From PVC group bacterium (GTDB lineage Bacteria; Verrucomicrobiota; Kiritimatiellia; SS1-B-03-39; UBA6053), in contig PXDP01000253.1 in NCBI GenBank assembly GCA_003565035.1, positions 1 through 36,189 of the forward strand: DNA of 36,189 bases, written 5' to 3'. The notes beneath the pieces were generated by a model. It had not been told where the DNA came from. It was given only the letters and a program-made list of their open reading frames with translations, and searched no databases. This document shows positions 6,647-15,180 of this stretch, in pieces. Positions within the stretch are counted from its first letter, which is position 1. Every line of letters starts with the position of its first letter. The translations under genes were made by a program, and so were the position numbers.

Positions 6647-7908
6647 TGCTTGATATTCGTACCCTTCGCCAGGATCCTGAAACCGCCCGCGCCAAATGGG
6701 CCTCCCGCGGATTGGAGGTGGATGTCACCGCAATCATTGCACTGGATGATCGCCGCCGGGCACTGATTGCCGAAGTGGAGGGGCTGCAGCGGGAGCGTAA
6801 TTCCGAAAGCAAACGCATCGGCCAGCTGAAAAAAGCAGGTGAAGATGCCGAAGACGCCATGCGTGCGGTCCGCGAGATTGGGGAACGGATTTCCGAGCTG
6901 GACCGTGAACGCGGGGAAGTGGACCTGCGCCTCAATGATCAGCTCATGGGGCTTCCGAATTTCCCCCATGACTCCGTACCCGAGGGCCGCGATGCGGATG
7001 CAAACGAGGTGGTGCGTGAATGGGGTGCCCCCAACGAATATGATTTTGAGCCTAAAGCGCATTGGGATGTGGCGGAAACTCTGGGGATCTTCGAGTTTCA
7101 GCGGGCCGCTGCCATCAGTGGGGCGGGGTTTGCCTGTCTGACCGGATCCGGCGCGCGGCTGAGCCGGGCTCTGATTTCGTTCATGCTGGATCTGCATACC
7201 ACAAAACACGGGTACACAGAGGTTCAGGTTCCTTTTTTGGTGAATGACAGCGCCCTGCTGGGCACCGGGCAGCTTCCAAAATTTGCCGAGGAGCTGTACA
7301 GACTGCCGGCGGATGAGTTATGGCTGATTCCCACCGCCGAGGTTCCCCTGACGAACCTGTACAGGGACCACATTTTTGAAGAAGACCTTCCCGTGAATTT
7401 GACCGGCTACACGCCCTGCTTCCGCCGGGAGGCGGGTGCGGCCGGAAAAATGACCCGAGGAATGAACCGCCTTCATCAGTTCGATAAAGTGGAAATGGTC
7501 AAATTTGTCCGCCCCGGGGATTCTTATGCGGAACTGGAAATCCTCACCGGACACGCCGAGGCGGTTCTTCAGGCACTGGGACTGCACTATCGGGTTATTA
7601 CGCTTTGTACGGGGGATTTGGGTTTCTCCGCGGCGAAAACCTATGACATCGAATTGTGGGCGCCGGGACAGAAGGCCTGGCTGGAGGTATCCAGTTGCAG
7701 CAATTTTGAGGACTATCAGGCCCGCCGCGCAAAAATTCGCTATCGGAATGAAGCCGGCAAACCGGAGCTGGTCCACACCCTGAATGGTTCAGGTGTGGCC
7801 CTGCCCCGGCTGATCGTGGCGATTCTGGAGCAAAACCAGCTCGCAGACGGACGGGTGGAAATTCCTCAAGCCCTGCGGCCCTACATGGGCGGGCGGGAGA
7901 TCCTTTGA
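6646..7908 (+). CDS. serS: Seryl-tRNA synthetase
   Basis: 420 residues, the normal length for bacterial SerRS. It opens MLDIRTLRQDPETARAKW, then has the two-helix coiled-coil arm (about 30-105) that contacts the tRNA variable arm. The class II catalytic core has motif 2 (FRREAGAAGKMTRGMNRLHQ at about 260-280) and motif 3 (NGSGVALPRLIVAILEQNQ at about 377-395). EVSSCSNFEDYQARR is the typical serine-site loop. It charges tRNA-Ser (and tRNA-Sec) with serine in the cytoplasm. AGAGGAA lies upstream of the start, within the previous gene. Confidence 0.97.
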   Translation: MLDIRTLRQDPETARAKWASRGLEVDVTAIIALDDRRRALIAEVEGLQRERNSESKRIGQLKKAGEDAEDAMRAVREIGERISELDRERGEVDLRLNDQLMGLPNFPHDSVPEGRDADANEVVREWGAPNEYDFEPKAHWDVAETLGIFEFQRAAAISGAGFACLTGSGARLSRALISFMLDLHTTKHGYTEVQVPFLVNDSALLGTGQLPKFAEELYRLPADELWLIPTAEVPLTNLYRDHIFEEDLPVNLTGYTPCFRREAGAAGKMTRGMNRLHQFDKVEMVKFVRPGDSYAELEILTGHAEAVLQALGLHYRVITLCTGDLGFSAAKTYDIELWAPGQKAWLEVSSCSNFEDYQARRAKIRYRNEAGKPELVHTLNGSGVALPRLIVAILEQNQLADGRVEIPQALRPYMGGREIL

Positions 7909-7932
7909 CAAGTTCGGCTTCACCCTTAGATT
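7905..7932 (+). promoter_or_regulatory. Sigma70-type promoter for the superoxide dismutase gene
   Basis: TTGACA (7905-7910) and TAGATT (7927-7932) are separated by 16 bases. The -35 box overlaps the serS stop codon. This suggests that sodA is transcribed separately from serS. Confidence 0.5.
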
Positions 7933-7977
7933 ACTTGATATTCGCTTCAAAATCTGAATGTTTAAGGAGATCCTGAT

Positions 7978-8715
7978 ATGCAAAATATGACCCGCCGACA
8001 TGCCCTGAAAACGACAGCCCTCCTCGGCGCCGCCGCCGCACTTCGCCCCTCGCTTTTTGCTCAGCCCGTTGCCGGCGGTCTGAGGGTGAGTTTGAAGGAT
8101 CTGCCATACGATTACGATGCGCTGGAGCCGGCCATTGATGAAAAAACGATGCGGATTCATCATGGAAAACATCACGGGGGCTATGTAAGAAATTTGCAGA
8201 CGGCTCTGGAGGAGCTGCCCGGGCAGTCCTCAATGGAAGGGTTGCTTCGGGATATTCCTCTGTTGCCCGAATCCCTGCAAACCACGGTGCGAAATAATGG
8301 CGGTGGACACTGGAACCATGATTTGTTCTGGGAAATCATGGCTCCGCCCGGAGAAGGCGGCGGCGGCCAGCCCCGCGGTTCGCTTGCGGCCACGATCCTG
8401 AGGGACTTCGGTTCCCTCAAAGCCTTTACGGATCAGTTCAGTCAGGCCGCCTCCGGCGTGTTCGGCAGTGGCTGGGCCTGGTTGATTGTCACCCCTCAGG
8501 GACGTCTTAAGGTGACATCGACCCCCAATCAGGACAATCCTCTGATGCGCGGCCTCGTGCCGGACACCGAACTTGGAACCCCAATTCTGGGACTGGATGT
8601 CTGGGAGCACGCATACTATTTGCACTATCAAAACCGGCGCGGCGATTATGTTTCCAACTGGTGGAAAGTGGTCAATTGGGATGCCGTGGGTGCAAAATTT
8701 GAGCAGGCCCGCTGA
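7978..8715 (+). CDS. sodA: Exported Mn-type superoxide dismutase with Tat-like signal
   Basis: 245 residues. The N-terminus MQNMTRRHALKTTALLGAAA resembles a twin-arginine signal (TRRHALK, then a hydrophobic stretch), so the enzyme is probably exported folded with its metal. Ligands of the Fe/Mn superoxide dismutase family are present: His61 (RIHHGKHH), His114 (GGGHWNHDLFW), and Asp207/His211 (LDVWEHAYY). The GGG before HWNH and the Gln in NQDNPLM favour the manganese form. It converts superoxide to peroxide and oxygen. A strong AAGGAGAT lies before the start. A weak stem (GAAAAgcggTTTTC, then a T-rich run) follows the gene. Confidence 0.93.
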   Translation: MQNMTRRHALKTTALLGAAAALRPSLFAQPVAGGLRVSLKDLPYDYDALEPAIDEKTMRIHHGKHHGGYVRNLQTALEELPGQSSMEGLLRDIPLLPESLQTTVRNNGGGHWNHDLFWEIMAPPGEGGGGQPRGSLAATILRDFGSLKAFTDQFSQAASGVFGSGWAWLIVTPQGRLKVTSTPNQDNPLMRGLVPDTELGTPILGLDVWEHAYYLHYQNRRGDYVSNWWKVVNWDAVGAKFEQAR

Positions 8716-8796
8716 GCCCCGGAGGTCAAATCAGTGGAAAATTGCTGTGAAAAGCGGTTTTCTTAAACTTTTTTAGTGTTTTTTAAAGAAAGACTG

Positions 8797-8826
8797 TTGA
8801 CGCACCGGATCGAAATCCCTTACAAC
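8797..8826 (+). promoter_or_regulatory. Sigma70-type promoter of the TPR-ExbB/D operon
   Basis: TTGACG (8797-8802) and TACAAC (8821-8826) are separated by 18 bases. The boxes end only 12 bases before the ATG at 8839, which has no visible ribosome binding site, so a short or leaderless transcript is suggested. Confidence 0.4.
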
Positions 8827-8838
8827 TCCAAAACGCCT

Positions 8839-11715
8839 ATGCAAATTCAGTTCAGAACATCCGGTCCGTCTTTCCGCCCCCTTCAGTGTGTGCGCCAACA
8901 GCTGAAATTCAGCATCTGTTCCCTTCTGATTGCCGGGGCTGCGCAGACCGGGTGGTCACAGGGAAACCAGCCCCGGGATCCCTTCGACCGCGAGGTGGAG
9001 TTCATCAACAGTCTGCTCGATCAGGCGCTCTTCAGCTATGCCAATCTGGCGTTGGATGAACTTCGCGCGGCCTTTCCGGATGACCGGGACCGGCTGCCGG
9101 TCGCGGAGGCGTCGATTTTACTGCGACAGGGGCGTACCGCACCCGTTGAAGAAATGCTGCAGGAACGCAATCTGGCGACGGACACCAAAGCCCAGGCCAT
9201 TTTATTGCAACTGGCCATGACCTATGATGCCCAGGGAAATACGGAGGCCGCCCGCGAGCGGTACATGCAGTTTATTCAGGTAAACGAGGGTAAAGAAATT
9301 GAAGATCCGGATGTGCTTCGATTTTTCGCCGGAGCCGGAATGCGGCTGGCCGCGCTGTTGCAGGCCGAAGGCCGGTATCAGGATGCCGGTGCCGTATTGC
9401 GGAGAGTCATGGCCGGAGAGGACAGCGGCGTGCTCCAGCGGAAATTCCGCATTATGGTCATTCAGAATTCTATAGACCACGCCTTGTCGCTCCAGGGGAC
9501 TCCCCGTAATCAGCGGCTCGAAGAGGCAGAAAAAGAAATTAACGAAATTTTGTGGGGTGCCAACGACAATTACTGGTTTATGGCCATGGCGCAACGCGCG
9601 TGGATACAGCATCTCAGAGGGGACAGTAATGAGGCGCTCCAGTCTTTGAACACGATTATCCCCAACGCGAGGACAATGGAAACCGAGCTAGAAAAAGCCG
9701 AAGTGCCCCGCAGCGAATTCCCCCGGGCCATTATCCGGTATGTTCAGGGCACCATTTTGTTTGATGCCGCCAAAGCCGCGCAACAGCGCGGAGAGGATGA
9801 GGCGGCGCAACAGCGTGCGGCCCAGGCTGCCAACCAGTTTTACAACACGTTTCTGCAATACGATGGAAATGAATATGCCAACCGGGCCGGGCTCCGCTTT
9901 GAAGAGGTTCGGAACTGGCTTCGGGAGACGTATGACCGCGAGATCAACATCGGCCAGCAAAGCCCGGCGGCCACTGAACGAATCTTCCGCCGTGAACTCG
10001 ACCGGGCGGAATCTTTGCTGCGCGCCGGAAACGCAGCCGAGGCGGAACGGATCATCCTCCGTGCGCTGACGCAGTATCCGGTTACCCGCTACACGCAGGG
10101 TGCGCTCAATACCCTCGGCAGGATCTGGATGGACCAGAAAAATCTCTGGCAGCTCATGATGTTGTCGGAGCATTTGGCCGATGAATATCCGGATGACAAT
10201 ACCGTGGCCAATATGCTGCTCCGGTATGGACGTCTGATGCTGGACGAAGACGATGATTTCGGAACAGAAGTGGTTCTGGGCGCATTCGGACGCAACTTTC
10301 CCGGACATCCGAACGCGCCGGTCATGCTGTTCTCTCTGGCGACCCGGGCCCGGGACCGCGGAGACATGGCTGCGGCAAACCGCTTCTTTGATGAAGTGGT
10401 GGAATATCATCCCGGCAGCCAGATGGCCACCCGGGTTCTCACCCAGCGGGGCGCTGAAGCGCTTCGGGAACGCAACTTTGACCGGGCGGTGGAAATTTTC
10501 ACCCAGGTCCGCGATTTGGCTATACCCGGATTTCAGAGAGCCCAGGCCGTCCGCGGCCTTGCGGATGCCAAGCTTCGGAGTGATGATCCGGAACGTCAGC
10601 AGGAAGGTCTGGCCGAATTACAGGCTCTGAAACAGCGCCTGCAGCCATCGGATGACAGCATCTATTATCGCGGGGCGGATGCCGAACGCAGCGCCAGTTT
10701 GTTGGAATCGGTTCGTTTTAATATTGCGCTGGCTTTGATTCGTATGGCACGGGAAGAGGGGAATGAGGCGTACCGGAATGAGGCGGCGCAGGTTCTGGCC
10801 CGGTTCCGGGAGGACTATCCACAGTCCGACAACATGCCGGGCGTTATGTCCAGTCTTGGACGGATTTATCTTCAACAGGGGCGTTTCGATGCGGCTACCG
10901 AGATGTTCAACGAACTTTCCCGGCGTTTTCCCGAATCCGATGAGGGACGGGATGCGCTCTTCGCACTTGTGCGCGCCGCAATTGAAGAGGAACAACTGGA
11001 TGTCGCCCGGGATGCGGTAAACCGTATGGTCGCTCAGCCCGAGTCCTACACCGACGAACAGATTTTTCAGGTCTCCCAGCTCATGTTCAATTACGAGTTG
11101 AATGAAGAAGCCATGCAGGGATTCCAGTTAGCTCTGAGCCGTCCCCGCGCGGCGGAAAATGTCACCTTCCGCCAACGGGCCATGCTCGGATTTGGTCAAT
11201 CCGCTTTGGCCGCCGGGAATACGGACGAGGCCAAGAAAATCCTTTCCGACTTCATCGAGGAATTTCCCACCAATGCCATGGTGGTGGACGCGGGGATTCT
11301 GCTGGCCGACGCCCATCTTGACCGGGAGCCCCCGGATACCACACAGGCACGGGCCGCGCTTCAGCATGTTGGACGAATTTTACGCAGTCGGCGGAATCCG
11401 GCTGATCAGGCCCGGCTCGATATTGCCCTCGGCCGAATTGCCCTGGCAGAAGGCAATATCGGCGCGGCACTCGCGGATTTCTACCGCGTCGGGGTCAGCC
11501 GTCCCGAATCGCCCGAGCATGGCGATCAGGTAAAACGGGCCATCGAACTGGGGCTGGCACAGGCTGAACCCATGGCCCGTGGGGGCGATACCGGCAAATG
11601 GTCTCTGATTGTGGATTTGACCCAGCAGTTTATTGACAACTTCCCACTGGACCGCCGGGCAGAAGAAATGCGCACTCTGAATATCCGTGCCATTGGTTTG
11701 GCTCAAGATGATTAA
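8839..11715 (+). CDS. Large exported TPR protein, first gene of ExbB/ExbD operon
   Basis: 958 residues from the ATG at 8839 (a GTG at 8776 is less likely). The N-terminus is basic, then hydrophobic (FSICSLLIAGAAQTGWSQ), consistent with a signal peptide. The rest is almost entirely helical tetratricopeptide-like repeats, with recurring A-x-x-x-F-x-x-x-x-x-x-F-P-x-S/D-x-x-x-x-x-A patterns (for example FNELSRRFPESDEGRDALFA and FIEEFPTNAMVVDAGILLA). These resemble YbgF/CpoB and BamD-type periplasmic scaffolds. The downstream genes encode a second TPR protein and a proton channel, so this protein probably works in the periplasm as the assembly or load partner of that motor (inference). Confidence 0.8.
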   Translation: MQIQFRTSGPSFRPLQCVRQQLKFSICSLLIAGAAQTGWSQGNQPRDPFDREVEFINSLLDQALFSYANLALDELRAAFPDDRDRLPVAEASILLRQGRTAPVEEMLQERNLATDTKAQAILLQLAMTYDAQGNTEAARERYMQFIQVNEGKEIEDPDVLRFFAGAGMRLAALLQAEGRYQDAGAVLRRVMAGEDSGVLQRKFRIMVIQNSIDHALSLQGTPRNQRLEEAEKEINEILWGANDNYWFMAMAQRAWIQHLRGDSNEALQSLNTIIPNARTMETELEKAEVPRSEFPRAIIRYVQGTILFDAAKAAQQRGEDEAAQQRAAQAANQFYNTFLQYDGNEYANRAGLRFEEVRNWLRETYDREINIGQQSPAATERIFRRELDRAESLLRAGNAAEAERIILRALTQYPVTRYTQGALNTLGRIWMDQKNLWQLMMLSEHLADEYPDDNTVANMLLRYGRLMLDEDDDFGTEVVLGAFGRNFPGHPNAPVMLFSLATRARDRGDMAAANRFFDEVVEYHPGSQMATRVLTQRGAEALRERNFDRAVEIFTQVRDLAIPGFQRAQAVRGLADAKLRSDDPERQQEGLAELQALKQRLQPSDDSIYYRGADAERSASLLESVRFNIALALIRMAREEGNEAYRNEAAQVLARFREDYPQSDNMPGVMSSLGRIYLQQGRFDAATEMFNELSRRFPESDEGRDALFALVRAAIEEEQLDVARDAVNRMVAQPESYTDEQIFQVSQLMFNYELNEEAMQGFQLALSRPRAAENVTFRQRAMLGFGQSALAAGNTDEAKKILSDFIEEFPTNAMVVDAGILLADAHLDREPPDTTQARAALQHVGRILRSRRNPADQARLDIALGRIALAEGNIGAALADFYRVGVSRPESPEHGDQVKRAIELGLAQAEPMARGGDTGKWSLIVDLTQQFIDNFPLDRRAEEMRTLNIRAIGLAQDD

Positions 11716-11728
11716 AGGTGAACGACTT

Positions 11729-12526
11729 ATGAAAAAACAAATCCTATCTCACGTATTACGCGGACTGCTTCTGGCAAGCCTTGCCCCCGGCTTGGCCCAT
11801 GCGCAGGCCTTTGTTGAGTTGGTCAACGGTCAACAGGTGCCTGTGGACCGTATCCTTTCCCGGCCCGACGGAACGCTGGCGGTGTTCCGTGACGGACAGT
11901 CCACCGATATTGCACGGGATCAATACATTCGCGCGGTTGGCGTCAAGCCCGAGCGGATGGATGAGGCCTCCCGGCTGGTGGACCAGGGAAACGGGGAACA
12001 GGCCCTGTCGATTCTGAATGACATTTTTCGTTCCTCCGCATACCAAACCTGGGATGTCAGTGCCGGTCTCCTGTTGATCAATGTTCATCTTGGAGCAAAC
12101 AATGTTGCGTCCGCCCGGCAGACGATTGATCAGCTTAAACGCCGCTATGGTGACCGCACCTTCACGCTGTTTCCGGATTTGCAGGCAAAAGATTGGTCTG
12201 TCCGCATTTCAGCTGGGCAGATCTCCGGATTAGAGGACGAATTAACCGGAGTGATTCGTGATTCAGCCAACCGTGAGCTGGTTGGCCGGGCACTGATTGC
12301 CCGTGGAGAACTCAAGCTTGCCCGCACGCAATTGCGCCCTGCGGTGCTTGATTTTCTCCGGGCGGCCCATTTTTTCCGCGGAAATGAATCCATTCATGCC
12401 CAGGCCCTTTTAAAAGCCGGACAGGTTTTCACTCAACTGGGTGAAACCGCCAATGCCCGGAGATTTTTATCGGAACTCCGGGAACGCTATCCCGACAGTT
12501 CGTACGCCGCCCGTGCAGCGCAATAA
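11729..12526 (+). CDS. Exported TPR-like protein in ExbB/ExbD operon
   Basis: 265 residues from the ATG at 11729, supported by AAAGGTGA eight bases upstream and a signal peptide (MKKQILSHVLRGLLLASLAP then GLAHAQ). A short beta region (FVELVNGQQVPVDRILSRPD) precedes helical repeats. The C-terminal part, ALLKAGQVFTQLGETANARR ending ELRERYPDSSYAARA, is a typical TPR unit of the BamD/YbgF kind. It sits 13 bp after the large TPR gene and 64 bp before exbB. It is probably a second periplasmic adaptor of the same complex. Confidence 0.7.
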   Translation: MKKQILSHVLRGLLLASLAPGLAHAQAFVELVNGQQVPVDRILSRPDGTLAVFRDGQSTDIARDQYIRAVGVKPERMDEASRLVDQGNGEQALSILNDIFRSSAYQTWDVSAGLLLINVHLGANNVASARQTIDQLKRRYGDRTFTLFPDLQAKDWSVRISAGQISGLEDELTGVIRDSANRELVGRALIARGELKLARTQLRPAVLDFLRAAHFFRGNESIHAQALLKAGQVFTQLGETANARRFLSELRERYPDSSYAARAAQ

Positions 12527-12590
12527 TTACGTGTGATTCTAAACCTTTATCCTTATATCCCTAGAGTGTAGAAAGAGACTGGAGAACCTT

Positions 12591-13358
12591 ATGATGAAAA
12601 AAATTGGACTGATTGTTTTAATGGGAATGCTGATGTTTACAACCGGCCTGGTTATGGCCCAGGATGCCCCTGCGGCGGATGCCGGGACGGTGACCGCTCC
12701 TGCAGGTTCCACACCGGGATCGGCCACGTTTGTGGATGTGGTGCGCGGCGGAGGCTTTTTGGGAATTGTGCTCTGGGTTGCCATTTTTGTGACGTCGGTC
12801 GCAGGGATCGCGCTCATCGTGGATGCGTTCATCACCGTGCGCGCCGTGAAAATTATGCCCCCGACACTGGTAAAAGATGTGCAGACCGCCATGGAACAGG
12901 GCGATGTGATGAAAGCTCTTCAGCACTGCGAAGAAGAGCCCTGCCCGGTATCCAGTGTCCTCTCAGCCGGTTTTTCCAACGTGGAAGAAGGTTTTGACAC
13001 CATTCAGGATGCAGTGTCTGTGGCCGCGGCCATGGAGGAGGAGCGCCTCATGCAGCGCGTGAACTACCTCAACGTCGTGGGCAACCTCGCTCCGATGCTC
13101 GGTCTTCTGGGTACGGTGCAGGGGATGATCGCCGCGTTCGCGGGCCTCGCCAGTGCCGGGGCCGCCGGTGGCGGTGCGCTCGCCCTGAGCATCTCCCAGG
13201 CACTCTACACCACCGCTTTCGGTCTGTTCATCGCTATTCCTGCGCTGGCCTTCTTCTATTATTTCCGGAACCGCGCTTCCACCATCATTTTGACGATGGA
13301 GCGTCTGACCATGGATGAAATCAAAATTCTCCGGAACGTGGAAGTGGTGGATGCCTGA
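12591..13358 (+). CDS. exbB: MotA/TolQ/ExbB proton-channel protein with signal peptide
   Basis: 255 residues. It starts with a cleavable-looking signal (MMKKIGLIVLMGMLMFTTGL), an Ala/Pro/Thr-rich spacer, then three membrane helices: about 55-77 (GFLGIVLWVAIFVTSVAGIAL), about 160-185 and about 197-222. The family core NLAPMLGLLGTVQGMIAAFA followed by GLA is at about 163-183, and the last helix contains ALYTTAFGLFIAIPALAFF. ExbB-type pentamers surround an ExbD dimer and use proton flow to drive work across the periplasm. The N-terminal extension with signal peptide is typical of the long ExbB form. GGAG lies six bases before the ATG. Confidence 0.9.
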   Translation: MMKKIGLIVLMGMLMFTTGLVMAQDAPAADAGTVTAPAGSTPGSATFVDVVRGGGFLGIVLWVAIFVTSVAGIALIVDAFITVRAVKIMPPTLVKDVQTAMEQGDVMKALQHCEEEPCPVSSVLSAGFSNVEEGFDTIQDAVSVAAAMEEERLMQRVNYLNVVGNLAPMLGLLGTVQGMIAAFAGLASAGAAGGGALALSISQALYTTAFGLFIAIPALAFFYYFRNRASTIILTMERLTMDEIKILRNVEVVDA

Positions 13359-13399
13359 TTTCGCCCTCTATTCTCAACCCCTGACACAGAGAGGATTTC

Positions 13400-13813
13400 A
13401 TGAAAAAGCGCACGCCTGATGCGGTGAACCTGACACCGATGATTGACATCGTGTTCCAGATGATCATCTTCTTTGTGTTCACGCTGGACCTGGAGCGGGA
13501 AAAATTTGATACCGATGAAATCCGGGCCCCGGATGCTCCGCACGCCCGGGAAATTATCGAGTTTGAGCCCGCCACCATTTACCCCCAGATCCTGGCCAGC
13601 GGCGCGGTTCGGATCGGCTCCGCGGCTGTGGATCACGGCACCTTCCGGAATCTCATTCGTGCTGCCGTCAGACGTTACGGACAGGAGATTCCGGTCATGA
13701 TCTATGCGCACGAGAATGCACGACACCGGGATGTGCGCCGGGTCATGGATATCTGCTCTGAAGAGGGTTTATATCGAATCAGCCTCATTGGCATCATTGA
13801 ACGGACAAACTAA
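13400..13813 (+). CDS. exbD: ExbD/TolR-type protein, first copy
   Basis: 137 residues. A short cytoplasmic N-terminus (MKKRTPDAVN) leads into one membrane helix with the conserved Asp (LTPMIDIVFQMIIFFVFT, about 11-28). A periplasmic domain follows (about 40-137), ending in RDVRRVMDICSEEGLYRISL, the usual ExbD 'V..i.d.....G...i.l' pattern. With ExbB it forms the proton-driven stator. GAGAGGA lies before the ATG, and the gene is 41 bp from exbB and 15 bp from the second exbD. Confidence 0.9.
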   Translation: MKKRTPDAVNLTPMIDIVFQMIIFFVFTLDLEREKFDTDEIRAPDAPHAREIIEFEPATIYPQILASGAVRIGSAAVDHGTFRNLIRAAVRRYGQEIPVMIYAHENARHRDVRRVMDICSEEGLYRISLIGIIERTN

Positions 13814-13828
13814 TCTCCGGAGTCTGAA

Positions 13829-14254
13829 ATGCATCGAAAATCCAAACACCGCCGAGCACCCAAACGGGATCAGAAAATGGAAGACATTCCGATGACCCCG
13901 ATGATCGACGTGGTCTTCCAGTTGTTGATTTATTTTATTTTCACGTTTGAGATCCCTGACCGCATGTCGCAGATGTCGGTTTTCCGCCCGGCTCCTGATA
14001 CCCGCGGACAGCCGCCGCCGCCGGCAATCCGCAGCATGCGCATCGGCGTGTATGACGGGTTCTTTACGCTGAACGATACCCGGGTCACCGAGGCCAGTCT
14101 CGAACGCACCTTCAACCGCCTGGCGAATCTTGATCCCAATCAGAATATGATTGTTATTGCCACCGGAAACAGCCAGCACAAATATTTGGTCCAGGTGCTG
14201 GACCTTCTTCAAAAAGCCGGCTTGCAGCAGGTGACCCTTCTTTCTGCGGATTAA
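13829..14254 (+). CDS. exbD: ExbD/TolR-type protein, second copy
   Basis: 141 residues. A basic N-terminus (MHRKSKHRRAPKRDQ) precedes a membrane helix with the conserved Asp (IPMTPMIDVVFQLLIYFIFT). The periplasmic domain ends KYLVQVLDLLQKAGLQQVTL. Paired, diverged ExbD proteins beside one ExbB suggest a heteromeric stator, a common arrangement in PVC and Bacteroidota genomes. GGAG is six bases upstream. This is the last gene of the operon; no strong terminator is seen, and the convergent lipoprotein gene ends 6 bp away. Confidence 0.9.
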   Translation: MHRKSKHRRAPKRDQKMEDIPMTPMIDVVFQLLIYFIFTFEIPDRMSQMSVFRPAPDTRGQPPPPAIRSMRIGVYDGFFTLNDTRVTEASLERTFNRLANLDPNQNMIVIATGNSQHKYLVQVLDLLQKAGLQQVTLLSAD

Positions 14255-14260
14255 CGGGAT

Positions 14261-15127
14261 TCAGAATCGTAAAAGAATCTCGCCTCCGGTGTCGATTTGT
14301 ACACCGGGCAGGCGGGGGAGGTCGTGCCACTCAAACGCACCGCCCCTCTGCTCCGCAAGCCGCTTTACGTGTTCGGCCGATTCGAGGAAGTCATCTCCCG
14401 AAAAGGAAAACAGCAGAATTTCGGTGGCTCCGGTGGCGTCATCGGCACTCAGAAAACGGGCGTTGCCGGATTGAAGACCTTCCGGGAAGAGGATGCGGAT
14501 TTCAGTGTGCATGTCGCGGGCGAGCCTGGAGACGACCTCTTCCGGGGTGGCTCTGGGGGAAAGCTTGAACGGGTTTCCGCGTTCCATCAGGTTCCGTCGT
14601 TCCCGGGCAAACTGCTCCTGGCGCTGCCGTCGAACCTGGGCGGATTCAATTCGCACATGGGTGGATTCCGAGGCGGGGCGTGTCAGATCCGGCGGCAGAA
14701 TACGCAGAAGCCCGGGTTCGTGTTCGAAGCGGAACTGCGGCGGCCGTCCTGCGGAGGTTGTGGGTGGCCGGAACAGAAAAGGCGCGTTCAGGTCCACCTC
14801 CAGGACGATATCTGATACCCGGTCAAAACGGTAACGGACCAGAAAGAGCGTCGAACCTGCTTCTGCTTCGATCCGGTGTTCAAGGTATTCGACATCCTTT
14901 CCAAATGTTGAGGCGGCATGGACCAGCGCCTGTTTATGAAACCAGATCTGGTCCGGAGGTAGTCCTGCATGCGCCTCCGCATAGCGCAGAAACGCGTCGG
15001 AAAGTACAGTCCGGATCTCCAGAATACCGGACCCGTCCGGATTCGGAATCAGCCTGACCTCACGCTGGAAACAACCGGTGAGGAAAACAAGTAAGGCTTG
15101 GATAAGGAGAAGGGGAGGCAGGCGCAT
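14261..15127 (-). CDS. Putative lipoprotein of unknown function
   Basis: 288 residues from the ATG at 15127, supported by AAGGA eight bases upstream and by a lipoprotein signal (MRLPPLLLIQALLVFLTGC, lipobox LTGC). The mature part has beta strands interrupted by a helical segment with many Arg/Glu residues (about 160-205). No Asp follows the lipid-bearing Cys (CFQREV), so transfer to the outer membrane is likely. I do not recognise a family. Its start is 53 bp from the divergent fusA. Confidence 0.65.
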   Translation of the reverse strand: MRLPPLLLIQALLVFLTGCFQREVRLIPNPDGSGILEIRTVLSDAFLRYAEAHAGLPPDQIWFHKQALVHAASTFGKDVEYLEHRIEAEAGSTLFLVRYRFDRVSDIVLEVDLNAPFLFRPPTTSAGRPPQFRFEHEPGLLRILPPDLTRPASESTHVRIESAQVRRQRQEQFARERRNLMERGNPFKLSPRATPEEVVSRLARDMHTEIRILFPEGLQSGNARFLSADDATGATEILLFSFSGDDFLESAEHVKRLAEQRGGAFEWHDLPRLPGVQIDTGGEILLRF

Positions 15128-15180
15128 GGCGGAAATCCTTTTTCTTTTATGAAATATCTGATAATGCATCACACACTATT

